Below are positions 1-8,765 of a DNA stretch of 64,000 bases, piece after piece. A program made the position numbers and the translations under genes. The DNA is from Terrisporobacter petrolearius. Its GTDB lineage: Bacteria; Bacillota; Clostridia; Peptostreptococcales; Peptostreptococcaceae. The stretch is from NCBI RefSeq assembly GCF_032598785.1, contig NZ_CP102984.1, one strand, 5' to 3'. The notes below the pieces were generated by a model. It saw only the letters and a program-made list of their open reading frames with translations. It was not told the origin of the DNA and searched no databases. The first letter of the stretch is position 1, and the number at the start of each line of letters is the position of its first letter.

Positions 1-1
1 T

Positions 2-805
2 CTTGTTGTAAATATTAATAATGAAAATACAGAAATACTGCTCATAAGAAAAAATAGAAATAAGTATAATGTATATAATCAATTAACATATGAAAAGGGT
101 AGCAGTTGTTTAAATAATAAAATGAATAATATGTACGGAGATGAATTAGTTAAAATAATAAAGGAAAATATAAATTATAAGTTAAAAAATATATATTTCA
201 ATATACAAAATGATGAAATTATAATTAGAAATATACCAAATATAAACTCTAAAAGACAAAAAGAAATTATTCAACTAATTAAATATGAAATAGGTGACCA
301 TATATCCTTAGATTTACAAAATTATGTAATAAAATATAAAAAAATTATCAATACTAAGGGAAAGGGATCAATACAAGGAATATTATTTCCCAAGAAATAT
401 GTAGACATATGCAAATCTATAAGCGAAAAGCTAAATATTAAGAAAAAATATTTATATATTAATTTTGATATTTTACAAAAACTGATTGATATGAAAGTTA
501 TTAGTTTATTGCAAAGTGATTATGAAAAAATAACTATAATAGAAAATAGAAAAAAAGATATGGTTTTAAATACAGTTTGTAATAAAAAAATTATTGAATC
601 TTATGTGGTAGATAAATCCAATAGCCAGTGTTCTATTAATCAATTTTCCTGTGATAATACATACTATTATGGAATAAATGATGAATTTATAGAGAGTTTA
701 CAAATACAAAAACTAGATCTGAAGAATAAATTAATTTTAAATAATAGTGAAGAAATTGTAGATATAACATTAGACAATTTATTAGCTTGGGGGATGATAG
801 TATAA
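2..805 (+). CDS. PilM-like type IV pilus assembly protein, 5' end outside window
   Basis: The frame is open from base 2 of the window to the stop at 803-805. The first internal ATG (122) has no ribosome binding site, so the gene must start upstream of the window. The visible 267 residues are Lys/Asn/Ile-rich and have no membrane segment. Assignment as the cytoplasmic actin-like PilM component rests mainly on context: the next two genes are small single-membrane-span proteins of PilN and PilO shape, and the three are packed end to end. PilM is known to bind the N terminus of PilN and couple the pilus motor to the inner-membrane platform. The actin-like phosphate loops cannot be confirmed, because the N terminus is missing. 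It could instead be a PilMN-type hybrid whose N part has been separated. Confidence 0.55.
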   Translation, partial: LVVNINNENTEILLIRKNRNKYNVYNQLTYEKGSSCLNNKMNNMYGDELVKIIKENINYKLKNIYFNIQNDEIIIRNIPNINSKRQKEIIQLIKYEIGDHISLDLQNYVIKYKKIINTKGKGSIQGILFPKKYVDICKSISEKLNIKKKYLYINFDILQKLIDMKVISLLQSDYEKITIIENRKKDMVLNTVCNKKIIESYVVDKSNSQCSINQFSCDNTYYYGINDEFIESLQIQKLDLKNKLILNNSEEIVDITLDNLLAWGMIV

Positions 806-1243
806 ATGAAAAAGAATAAAAATATCAATTTTTTGAAAGAAGAAAAACAAGAAGAAAAAATTTTTAAGTGTACTGTAATAATATTAATATACTTATTAAT
901 TTTTCAAACTTATACAAATATAAAAACAGTTAACAATTTAAAAGAAGAAATCAATAACACTAAATTAATGACTCAATCTAATGAAGTACTAAAATCGGAA
1001 AATAAAAAGAGTACATTAATAAAAGATACAAATAAAATATATGATTTGTTAGGCTTTTCAAATGTAGAGAAACTATCAGTTGAAAATAATAAAGTAAGTA
1101 TAGAAGGTAAATGTAAAAACTTAAAAAAATTAGATGAATTAAAATATATGGATAATATAAAAAATTTTTCTATAGCTAGTGTGGAAAATAAAAATAATAG
1201 ATTATATTTTCATGCAGTATACGAAATAGGAGGTTCTGAATAA
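806..1243 (+). CDS. PilN-like membrane protein of type IV pilus operon
   Basis: This 145-residue protein has a charged cytoplasmic N terminus (about residues 1-22), one hydrophobic segment (about 23-38, VIILIYLLIFQTY) and a predicted coiled coil (about 40-65). A small folded C-terminal domain follows. This is the architecture of PilN (PF05137-like), a bitopic inner-membrane alignment protein that pairs with PilM and PilO. The ATG follows the upstream stop codon with no gap, which indicates translational coupling. The sequence itself is too divergent for a firm family call; gene order and topology carry the assignment. Confidence 0.6.
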   Translation: MKKNKNINFLKEEKQEEKIFKCTVIILIYLLIFQTYTNIKTVNNLKEEINNTKLMTQSNEVLKSENKKSTLIKDTNKIYDLLGFSNVEKLSVENNKVSIEGKCKNLKKLDELKYMDNIKNFSIASVENKNNRLYFHAVYEIGGSE

Positions 1244-1245
1244 TT

Positions 1246-1704
1246 TTGAAGAATAAAAAAGAATTTAAAAAAATATGCATAGCAGTAATAACATTTACAG
1301 TAGTTAGCATTGTTGTTTCTTATCCTATGAACAATAAAATCAATGCTTTGGAACAGGAAAAAACTAAACTAACAGAAACTAAACCTCAATATAAAGGCGA
1401 CTGTTATGATGAAACAATGGATTTAAATGATGATATAGTGATTAAGATAATTGGGAAAATGGATTCTAGTTTAGATATTAATTTTGTTAATAAATTTGAT
1501 GAAACTGATGAAAATAATAAATCATATTCCTCAATTGAATTAAGTGTATCTGGAAATTTAGATAAAATTAAAGAAATAGAAAGTGTTTTAAATGATTTGA
1601 ATCTAAATTATAAAATAGAAAAGATGGATATAAAAAATGCTAAAGATGAAAAGGGAAATGAGAAGAATTATGTAGATTGTATGATGACGTTTAAAGTCAT
1701 ATAA
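1246..1704 (+). CDS. PilO-like membrane protein of type IV pilus operon
   Basis: This 152-residue protein starts at a TTG (1246) preceded by AGGAGG about 10 bases upstream. It has one N-terminal membrane segment (about residues 8-26, ICIAVITFTVVSIVVSY), a short coiled coil (NKINALEQEKTKL) and a compact alpha/beta domain. That matches PilO, which heterodimerises with PilN in Gram-positive and Gram-negative type IV pilus systems. The gap to the upstream gene is 2 bases, so this is the third gene of the same operon. No further pilus gene follows before the SEC-C gene; the 264 bases downstream hold only a 25-codon open frame of doubtful value. Confidence 0.6.
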   Translation: MKNKKEFKKICIAVITFTVVSIVVSYPMNNKINALEQEKTKLTETKPQYKGDCYDETMDLNDDIVIKIIGKMDSSLDINFVNKFDETDENNKSYSSIELSVSGNLDKIKEIESVLNDLNLNYKIEKMDIKNAKDEKGNEKNYVDCMMTFKVI

Positions 1705-1968
1705 AGTAATATGACAAGGTAATAATTTATGAATTGGAGTTTTATGAAAGTTTACAATGAAAATAGTAGTACGATTGTTAATAAATTTAAAAGGATAATA
1801 GACTAATTTCTAGAAAATTATTATTAAAGTATGGAAGTCTAAAAGATTATATGAAACTATAAAAAGCAAACTTATAATAATAATTAACAATATAAATGAA
1901 TGATAAATTCTAATATAGGATCAAGTATATATTGCCGTGCTTAAAAATAGTAAAGGAGTGAAGATAAC

Positions 1969-2997
1969 TTGATAGGTAGAAATGAACTATGTCCTTGTGG
2001 TAGTGGTAAAAAGTATAAAAAATGTTGCTTACAAAAAAATCAGTTAGTAGAGTTTACAAGAAACAAAATATTATATGCAAAAGGTTTGTATAAAAATATG
2101 GAAAATAAAATATATGAATATTCTAAGACATCAAGTTTCTACAGTGATAGAGAAGAATGTGGGAAGAAATTTCATATTTCACAAGAAAGTAACTCTAAAA
2201 TAGACAAGCTATATAATACATATTTTATGTATGATTATAGAAACGATAAGGGAAATACTATAACTAAAATGTTTATAGACGATAATAAACTAACTTTAAA
2301 TAAAAATCAAAGAAATTTATTATCGGCAATGCTTAAAGCTAATATAAGCATATTTAAAATTGAAAATATAGGAATTACAAAATCAATAATTAGAGACTAT
2401 TTTAATGATAATAAAATAGTGGTGGAAGATGTTGATGCTTTCAAAAACTTAAATGTTGACGAAAGTATAATTGTAAGAGTGGTAAATGTTCAAGGAATGA
2501 ACATATTAGTTGATGAATGTATAAATGTATCAGATAAAAGCTTAAAGATTATACTTGATAATGTTAAGCAACTATACAAATCTAACAGCAAAAAAACAAA
2601 GAGTATAAAAGAATTTGTAACTTATAATAGTGAAATAATTTATAAGTTTGGACAACAAATACTATTAAATAATAAATCACATATTTCAAACTCATTAAGT
2701 ACTCAAGTTAAAAATGATATAGTAAGCAAAGATAACAATAATTCAGATGTGAACATATATGATGCATTAAAACATAACATGGAAGAAAAATATCTGCAAA
2801 AAGGATTAGATTTATGGAAAGAGTTTATTAAATCCAATAGATCTATAAAAGGTAGCGAAAATGGATGGGCTGCTGCAATAGAATATTATATTAAAAAGGA
2901 TGCAGGAGAAATTATAACTCAAGTACAAGTATCTGAAAAATATGAAATAAGTCCTCGTACCCTAGGTAAAAGATATAAAGAATTACGAGCATCATAA
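1969..2997 (+). CDS. SEC-C motif protein with C-terminal helix-turn-helix
   Basis: The TTG start at 1969 is supported by AAAGGAGTG 9 bases upstream. Residues 8-20 (CPCGSGKKYKKCC) form a complete SEC-C zinc-binding motif, the module also found at the C terminus of SecA. The middle 200 residues are not recognisable. The last 35 residues (TQVQVSEKYEISPRTLGKRY) look like a helix-turn-helix, similar to the repeat seen in TFIIB-like cyclin folds. A zinc-binding N terminus joined to a DNA-binding C terminus suggests a regulator or nucleic-acid-associated factor, but the function is unknown. It is monocistronic, with a terminator just downstream. Confidence 0.65.
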   Translation: MIGRNELCPCGSGKKYKKCCLQKNQLVEFTRNKILYAKGLYKNMENKIYEYSKTSSFYSDREECGKKFHISQESNSKIDKLYNTYFMYDYRNDKGNTITKMFIDDNKLTLNKNQRNLLSAMLKANISIFKIENIGITKSIIRDYFNDNKIVVEDVDAFKNLNVDESIIVRVVNVQGMNILVDECINVSDKSLKIILDNVKQLYKSNSKKTKSIKEFVTYNSEIIYKFGQQILLNNKSHISNSLSTQVKNDIVSKDNNNSDVNIYDALKHNMEEKYLQKGLDLWKEFIKSNRSIKGSENGWAAAIEYYIKKDAGEIITQVQVSEKYEISPRTLGKRYKELRAS

Positions 2998-3032
2998 AAT
3001 TTATTACTATTAAAAATTAATTAGATTAATAA

Positions 3033-3070
3033 GAAAATACTATTAAATTTTATATTTAATAGTATTTTTG
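3033..3070 (+). terminator. intrinsic terminator after SEC-C gene
   Basis: The stem AAATACTATTAAAT (3035-3048) pairs with ATTTAATAGTATTT (3053-3067) and is followed by TTTTGC. It ends the transcript of the SEC-C gene. Confidence 0.8.
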
Positions 3071-3162
3071 CGTTTAAAATATAAAAAGTTATAAAAAAAA
3101 GGTTTTAATATATTTAAAAGGTGATAAAATAATACATATATAATAGAGAAAGAGGTAAAAAT

Positions 3163-3540
3163 ATGAGTCTTAGTTTAGGAAATGGAATTGCAGTATCAAC
3201 TAACTATATAAAATCAAATCCAGCAGTGCCTGTATATAATGGTGAGGAAAGTCCTAGCAACTTATATGCTGTAATTTATCATATAGAGATAGGATACAAT
3301 GAAGGTAAAGAACAAAAAGTAAAACAATACATAATAATTGACTATAAAGACTTTGATTTATCTTCAGAAAAGAAAGATGAATTATTAGACACAGCAAAGA
3401 AATACTGTGAAATGAAAGGTATACCTGAGGGAGATCAATTAGAGATAACATTATTAGACAATGATGAAGCTGAAGATTTCTTAGAAAAGGTATTTAATAA
3501 TATGAAGGTTATAAGAGGTCTTATTACTAAAAGAGACTAA
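3163..3540 (+). CDS. hypothetical protein, 125 aa
   Basis: The ATG at 3163 has an AGAAAGAGG ribosome binding site. The product is a soluble acidic protein with no signal peptide or membrane segment and no recognisable motif. It has alternating strand and helix character (YAVIYHIEIGYNE, KQYIIIDYKDFDL), ending in a helix and a basic tail. It is flanked by terminators on both sides and so is a single-gene unit. I do not recognise the family. Confidence 0.7.
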   Translation: MSLSLGNGIAVSTNYIKSNPAVPVYNGEESPSNLYAVIYHIEIGYNEGKEQKVKQYIIIDYKDFDLSSEKKDELLDTAKKYCEMKGIPEGDQLEITLLDNDEAEDFLEKVFNNMKVIRGLITKRD

Positions 3541-3578
3541 GAGTATTTAATAGCTAAAAATAAATAATAGTTTTTAAA

Positions 3579-3617
3579 AATCAAAGGCATTGGAAACTCC
3601 TAGCTTTTGATTTTTTT
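3579..3617 (+). terminator. intrinsic terminator
   Basis: AAATCAAAGGC pairs (with a G-U) with GCTTTTGATTT and is followed by eight T residues. A TTG inside this T run could open the following frame early, but the real start is the ATG at 3701. Confidence 0.8.
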
Positions 3618-3700
3618 TGAGTAATAACAGTAATATTATTATTTTAGTGGTAAACATAATAGGTAAGGGAAAACAAACAATTACAATTAAGGAGAAAAAA

Positions 3701-5302
3701 ATGTTAAGAGTATCCAATATAAAAATTAGCATTAACGATGATAAATCGAAAATACTAAAGTTAGTACTGAAAAAATTAAAAATAAAAGAAAATGAGATAA
3801 TTAAATATCATATTTTTAAAGAATCTATAGATGCACGAAAAAATGGAAAAATAGATTTTGTATACACTGTAGATGTAAAAGTTAAAAATGAAGAAAAATT
3901 ATTAAAAAGAGGACTAAAAGATGTAGTTGAAGTAAAACAACATAGTTATTTAGATGTTAAACATGGAAGTAATAAAATAAATAATAGACCAGTTGTTGTG
4001 GGAAGTGGACCGGCAGGTTTATTTGCATCTTTACTTTTGGCACAAAGAGGATACAATCCACTATTGCTTGAAAGAGGATTAGATGTGGATGAAAGAACAA
4101 AAGATATTAATAACTTCTGGAATAATAGAGTTTTTAAGAATAATTCAAATGTACAATTTGGAGAAGGTGGAGCTGGAACATTCTCGGATGGTAAGCTTAC
4201 AACAAGAATAAAAGATATCAGGTGTAGAAAGGTTCTAGAAGAGCTTGTAAACTTTGGGTCGCCTGATGAAATATTATACTCTCATAAACCTCATGTGGGA
4301 ACTGACATACTTAAAAATGTGGTAAAAAATATAAGAGAAGAAATAAAAAGATTAGGTGGAGAAGTAAGATTTAACACTAAAGTTACAGATATAGAAGTAG
4401 AAAATGATAGTATAAAAGCTGTAATAATAAATAATAAAGAAAAAATAGAATGTGACCATGTAATTTTTGCTGTAGGTCATAGTGCAAGAGATTCTTATGA
4501 AATGTTATATAGCAAAGGTGTGAAAATAATCCAAAAACCATTTGCTATTGGGGCAAGAATAGAACATCCACAAGTATTAATTAATAAATCTCAATATAAA
4601 GAGTTTTACGACCATCCAAGACTTGGAGCGGCGGATTATAGATTAATAGAGCATACATCTAATGGAAGGACTGCATATTCATTTTGTATGTGTCCAGGAG
4701 GGACTGTAATAGCCTCTGCATCAAATGAATTTGAAGTAGTAACAAATGGTATGAGTGAACATGCAAGAGATAAGGTAAATGCAAATAGTGCCTTCTTAGT
4801 TAATGTTACCCCAGAAGACTTTGGAAGTGCTCATCCTCTGGCAGGTATTGAATTCCAAAGGAAATATGAAAAACTTGCCTATGAATTAGGTGGAAACAAC
4901 TATAATGCACCAATGCAGTTAGTAGGAGATTTTTTAAATGATAAGATAACAACAGATATAGGAAAGATTGAGCCTTCATACAAACCAGGTGTAACAGGTA
5001 CTGATCTAAGAGAATGCCTACCAGAGTTTGTAGCATCAACTATGAAAGAAGCATTAGTATCTCTTGATAAAAAATTAAATGGATTTGCTACGTATGACGC
5101 AGTATTAACAGGAGTGGAAACGAGATCATCGGCACCAGTTAGAATTGTAAGAGATGAAGAAACATTACAATCAGTAAGTACTAAAAATTTATATCCTTGT
5201 GGCGAGGGTGCTGGTTACGCAGGAGGAATAGTTACAGCTGCTGTTGATGGTATAAAATGTGCAGAGAAAATAATTGGAAATTATTGCCCTATTGTTAAAT
5301 AA
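3701..5302 (+). CDS. FAD-dependent oxidoreductase, COG2509-type
   Basis: The ATG at 3701 has TTAAGGAG 6 bases upstream; an in-frame TTG at 3617 lies inside the preceding terminator and is rejected. The 533-residue protein has an N-terminal extension of about 100 residues, then a Rossmann FAD site (VVVGSGPAGLFASLLLAQRG). Next comes the VQFGEGGAGTFSDGKL stretch, typical of the uncharacterised FAD-dependent dehydrogenases of COG2509. The end carries a second nucleotide-contact motif (YPCGEGAGYAGGIVTAAVDG). Substrate and reaction are unknown for the family. No partner gene is adjacent. Confidence 0.85.
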   Translation: MLRVSNIKISINDDKSKILKLVLKKLKIKENEIIKYHIFKESIDARKNGKIDFVYTVDVKVKNEEKLLKRGLKDVVEVKQHSYLDVKHGSNKINNRPVVVGSGPAGLFASLLLAQRGYNPLLLERGLDVDERTKDINNFWNNRVFKNNSNVQFGEGGAGTFSDGKLTTRIKDIRCRKVLEELVNFGSPDEILYSHKPHVGTDILKNVVKNIREEIKRLGGEVRFNTKVTDIEVENDSIKAVIINNKEKIECDHVIFAVGHSARDSYEMLYSKGVKIIQKPFAIGARIEHPQVLINKSQYKEFYDHPRLGAADYRLIEHTSNGRTAYSFCMCPGGTVIASASNEFEVVTNGMSEHARDKVNANSAFLVNVTPEDFGSAHPLAGIEFQRKYEKLAYELGGNNYNAPMQLVGDFLNDKITTDIGKIEPSYKPGVTGTDLRECLPEFVASTMKEALVSLDKKLNGFATYDAVLTGVETRSSAPVRIVRDEETLQSVSTKNLYPCGEGAGYAGGIVTAAVDGIKCAEKIIGNYCPIVK

Positions 5303-5460
5303 TTTTAACAATAATGGGGAAATTGATAAAAAAAATTAACAAAGATTTATGATATAATGTTTATGCATTAAATCATAAATACATAATAATAAAAAATTTT
5401 TTAAGATTAAAAGCAAAATATAATAATCAATGAACGAATGTAACTAAGGAGGAATAAAAT

Positions 5461-7083
5461 TTGGAAATAATCATAGGTATTATGGGTGGATTAGGACTAT
5501 TCCTATTTGGAATGAACCTTATGGGAGAAGCCCTAGAAAAAGCAGCTGGAAGTAAGCTTAAAAAAATCATAGAACTTCTAACTAGTAATATATTTATGGG
5601 AGTTCTTATTGGGACATTAGTAACAGCTGTAATTCAGTCATCAAGTGCCACTACGGTAATGGTAGTTGGTTTTGTTAATGCTGGTATAATGACATTGCCA
5701 CAAGCAGTAGGAGTAATTATGGGTGCCAATATAGGTACAACAGTTACAGCCCAGTTAGTATCTATAGATATGAATGGCCTAGCTCCTGTAGCTTTAGGAA
5801 TAGGTATTATTCTTTATTTATTCGGAGGCAAACCAAAAACTAAGCATATAGCAGAAGTTTTAATAGGATTTGGTATATTATTTACAGGTATGGACTTTAT
5901 GAAAGAAGCAGTTCAACCATTATCAGAATACCAAGGATTTACAAACGCATTACTTACTTTTGGTAAATATCCAATCTTAGGGTTATTATTAGGATTTGGA
6001 ATAACAGCAATTATACAAAGTTCAAGCGCCTCAATGGGTATGTTAGTTGTTTTAGCATCACAGGGATTAATACCACTTAGCAGTGCACTACCAATGTTAT
6101 ATGGTCAAAATATAGGTACTTGTGTAACATCTTTATTATCAAGCATAGGTGCAAGTATAAGTGCAAAAAGAGCAGCTCTTATACATTTAATATTTAATAT
6201 ACTTGGAACTGTAATATTCTTAATATTCTTAAATAAATTAGTTGTTTCTGCAGTAACTTATATGGATCCAAACAATGTTGCCAGACAAATTGCCAACGTT
6301 CATACAATATTTAATATAGCATCAACTTTAATTTTATTACCATTCAATAAATTTATAATAAAATTAGCTACTAGATTAATACCAGATAACCACACTGAAG
6401 ATGATGATGTAAGAATTGTTAAATTTATAGATGATAGAATAATTGAAACACCTTCAATAGCATTAGTAAATGTAGAAAAAGAAACATTAAGAATGGGTGA
6501 AAAGTCTAAGCAAAGTTTAAATTGTGCGATGAAGGGTGTACTGGAAAAATCAGAAAAAGATATATCTAGTACTTTAAGGAAAGAAAAAAGAATAAATGAA
6601 TTACAAAAAATGATACTAAATTATTTACTTAAATTATCAAAAGCTCCTTTAAATGAAGAATCAAGGGAAGTTATAGATTCATTGTTTAATACAGTTAATG
6701 ATATAGAAAGAATAGGAGATCACGCTGAAAATATAGCAGAATTAGCTCAAAATAGTATAACAAATGATGTTACATTTTCAGATCATGCAAGAAATGAATT
6801 AGACGATATGTACAACAAAGTTTTATCAACATATACTTATGCATTAGAATCTATGAGAACGTCAGATGTTGATCTTGCTTGTAAAGTAATCAAAATGGAA
6901 GAACAAGTAAATGTTATGGAAAAATCATGTAGAATAAATCATATGAGAAGATTAAATAATAATATGTGTAGTATTGACAATGGGATTATTTATTTAGAAG
7001 TAATAGCTAACTTAGAAAGAGTTTCAGACCACGCTGTTAATATAGCTCAACAAGTTATAGCACAAAGTGTAAATGAAAAATAG
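5461..7083 (+). CDS. Na/Pi cotransporter family protein with PhoU-like C domain
   Basis: The TTG start at 5461 is preceded by AAGGAGG. The 540-residue protein has 8-9 membrane segments in its first 310 residues. These contain two copies of the QSSSA signature (VIQSSSATT and IIQSSSASM) that form the inverted-repeat substrate site of NptA/SLC34-type sodium-phosphate transporters. Residues 340-540 form a soluble helical domain with two ERIGDHAENIA / ERVSDHAVNIA repeats, the PhoU metal-binding signature. It should move phosphate across the cytoplasmic membrane with sodium. It complements the ABC phosphate system at 24-31 kb. I did not find a convincing Pho box upstream. Confidence 0.9.
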   Translation: MEIIIGIMGGLGLFLFGMNLMGEALEKAAGSKLKKIIELLTSNIFMGVLIGTLVTAVIQSSSATTVMVVGFVNAGIMTLPQAVGVIMGANIGTTVTAQLVSIDMNGLAPVALGIGIILYLFGGKPKTKHIAEVLIGFGILFTGMDFMKEAVQPLSEYQGFTNALLTFGKYPILGLLLGFGITAIIQSSSASMGMLVVLASQGLIPLSSALPMLYGQNIGTCVTSLLSSIGASISAKRAALIHLIFNILGTVIFLIFLNKLVVSAVTYMDPNNVARQIANVHTIFNIASTLILLPFNKFIIKLATRLIPDNHTEDDDVRIVKFIDDRIIETPSIALVNVEKETLRMGEKSKQSLNCAMKGVLEKSEKDISSTLRKEKRINELQKMILNYLLKLSKAPLNEESREVIDSLFNTVNDIERIGDHAENIAELAQNSITNDVTFSDHARNELDDMYNKVLSTYTYALESMRTSDVDLACKVIKMEEQVNVMEKSCRINHMRRLNNNMCSIDNGIIYLEVIANLERVSDHAVNIAQQVIAQSVNEK

Positions 7084-7091
7084 ATAACATA

Positions 7092-7138
7092 TAAAGCTTT
7101 AGAGATAATATTTATTTCTAAAGCTTTTTATATTTTTT
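7092..7138 (+). terminator. intrinsic terminator
   Basis: AAAGCTTTAGA (from 7093) pairs with TCTAAAGCTTT (to 7128), followed by a T-rich tract. Confidence 0.85.
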
Positions 7139-7266
7139 AAAAAAATGTAAATATTAATCAATGTAATAAAAAAATAATATAAACTAAACAATTTTTTAAC
7201 AAGAAGGCAAATTAGTTTTATGATATAATTCTATGGTATAAATATTATAAAAAAGGGAGTACAATT

Positions 7267-8613
7267 ATGAACAAAATTAAATTTAATTACAGTAAAGCCT
7301 TAGATTTTTTTGCTAAGGAAGAAGTTGATACATTACAACCCTATGTTGATGTTGCCCATGAGATGCTTCATGAAAAAACTGGTCCAGGAAAGGATTTTTT
7401 AGGTTGGATAGATCTTCCTAATAATTATGACAAAGAAGAGTTTGCAAGAATAAAAAAAGCAGCTCAAAAGATACAATCTGATTCAGATGTGCTAGTAGTA
7501 ATAGGAATTGGTGGTTCATATTTAGGGTCTAGAGCTGCAATAGAATGCTTAGGTCACTCATTTAGAAATAGCTTAAGCAAAGAGGATAGAAAAGCTCCAG
7601 AAGTATATTTTGCAGGAAACAATATAAGTTCAACTTATTTAATGGACTTAATTGAAATAATAAAGGACAAAGATGTATCATTAAATGTTATATCTAAATC
7701 AGGAACTACTACTGAACCAGCTATAGCTTTTAGGGTTTTAAAAGAGTTCCTAGAAAATAAATATGGTAAAGAAGAAGCATCAAAAAGAATATATGCAACT
7801 ACAGATGCTAAAAAAGGCGCATTAAAACAAGTTTCTGATGAAGAGGGATATGAAACTTTTGTAATACCAGATGATGTTGGGGGAAGATTCTCTGTTTTAA
7901 CAGCAGTTGGACTATTACCAATAGCAGCAGCAGGATTTAATATAGATGAAATGATGCAAGGAGCTAATGATGCTCGTATAAAATATTCTAAATCTAACTT
8001 AGAAGAAAATGATTGTTACCAATATGCAGCTGTAAGAAATATATTACATAGAAAAGGTAAAGACATAGAATTACTTGTAAACTATGAACCAAATTTACAC
8101 TTTGTAAGTGAATGGTGGAAACAATTATATGGAGAAAGTGAAGGGAAAGATCAAAAAGGTATATTCCCAGCTTCAGTAGACTTTTCAACTGATTTACACT
8201 CAATGGGACAATATGTTCAAGATGGTAAGAGAATACTATTCGAAACAGTTCTAAATGTGGAAAAACCAAGAAAAGTAGTTGAATTAAAGTCAGAAGAAAA
8301 AGACTTAGATGGACTTAACTACTTAAGTGAAAAAACTATGGATTTTGTAAATGAAAAAGCATTCCAAGGAACTCTACTTGCTCATACTGATGGTCAAGTT
8401 CCAAACTTAATAATAGATATACCAACATTAAACGAGTATAATTTTGGATATTTAGTATACTTCTTTGAAAAAGCTTGTGGAATAAGTGGATATTTATTAG
8501 GAGTAAATCCATTTAATCAACCAGGCGTTGAAGCATACAAGAGAAACATGTTTGCTTTATTAGGTAAACCAGGATTTGAAAAAGAAAAAGAAGAATTAGA
8601 AAAAAGACTTTAG
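7267..8613 (+). CDS. pgi: glucose-6-phosphate isomerase
   Basis: This 448-residue enzyme interconverts glucose 6-phosphate and fructose 6-phosphate in cytoplasmic glycolysis. Sugar-phosphate-binding segments are visible: GIGGSYLGSRAA (about residue 79), SKSGTTTEPAIAF (about 144) and DVGGRFSVLTAVG (about 205). The catalytic-loop region contains LYGESEGKDQKG (about 289). Length is normal for the short bacterial form. The start ATG at 7267 has an AAAGGGAG site. The gene is monocistronic, bounded by terminators. Confidence 0.95.
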   Translation: MNKIKFNYSKALDFFAKEEVDTLQPYVDVAHEMLHEKTGPGKDFLGWIDLPNNYDKEEFARIKKAAQKIQSDSDVLVVIGIGGSYLGSRAAIECLGHSFRNSLSKEDRKAPEVYFAGNNISSTYLMDLIEIIKDKDVSLNVISKSGTTTEPAIAFRVLKEFLENKYGKEEASKRIYATTDAKKGALKQVSDEEGYETFVIPDDVGGRFSVLTAVGLLPIAAAGFNIDEMMQGANDARIKYSKSNLEENDCYQYAAVRNILHRKGKDIELLVNYEPNLHFVSEWWKQLYGESEGKDQKGIFPASVDFSTDLHSMGQYVQDGKRILFETVLNVEKPRKVVELKSEEKDLDGLNYLSEKTMDFVNEKAFQGTLLAHTDGQVPNLIIDIPTLNEYNFGYLVYFFEKACGISGYLLGVNPFNQPGVEAYKRNMFALLGKPGFEKEKEELEKRL

Positions 8614-8647
8614 AAATTAAGGTTTAATTAAGAATAAAATATTATAA

Positions 8648-8697
8648 TGAAATCATCATAAGAGATTTATATCGAATTTGATGATTTCTTTTTTTTA
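8648..8697 (+). terminator. intrinsic terminator of pgi
   Basis: GAAATCATCA (8649-8658) pairs with TGATGATTTC (8679-8688), followed by eight T. Confidence 0.9.
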
Positions 8698-8765
8698 GAA
8701 AAGATTATAAAATTTAATAATATAAATAAAATAATAATAAGTTTATTTTGTTAGGAGGAGAAAAA

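Noticed and set aside
1705..1968. A 25-codon frame at 1729 (MNWSF...) after the pilus genes
   Set aside because: Weak ribosome site, no recognisable features and a stop after 25 codons; more likely chance in AT-rich DNA.
3254..3451. Minus-strand frame opposite the hypothetical gene at 3163, and many similar minus-strand frames opposite real genes
   Set aside because: Shadow frames: no ribosome site, composition mirrors the real gene on the other strand.
5303..5460. TTAACA words upstream of the Na/Pi transporter as a Pho box
   Set aside because: Two TTAACA words are present but not on an 11-base period and without the 17-base core seen at pstS and pstC.
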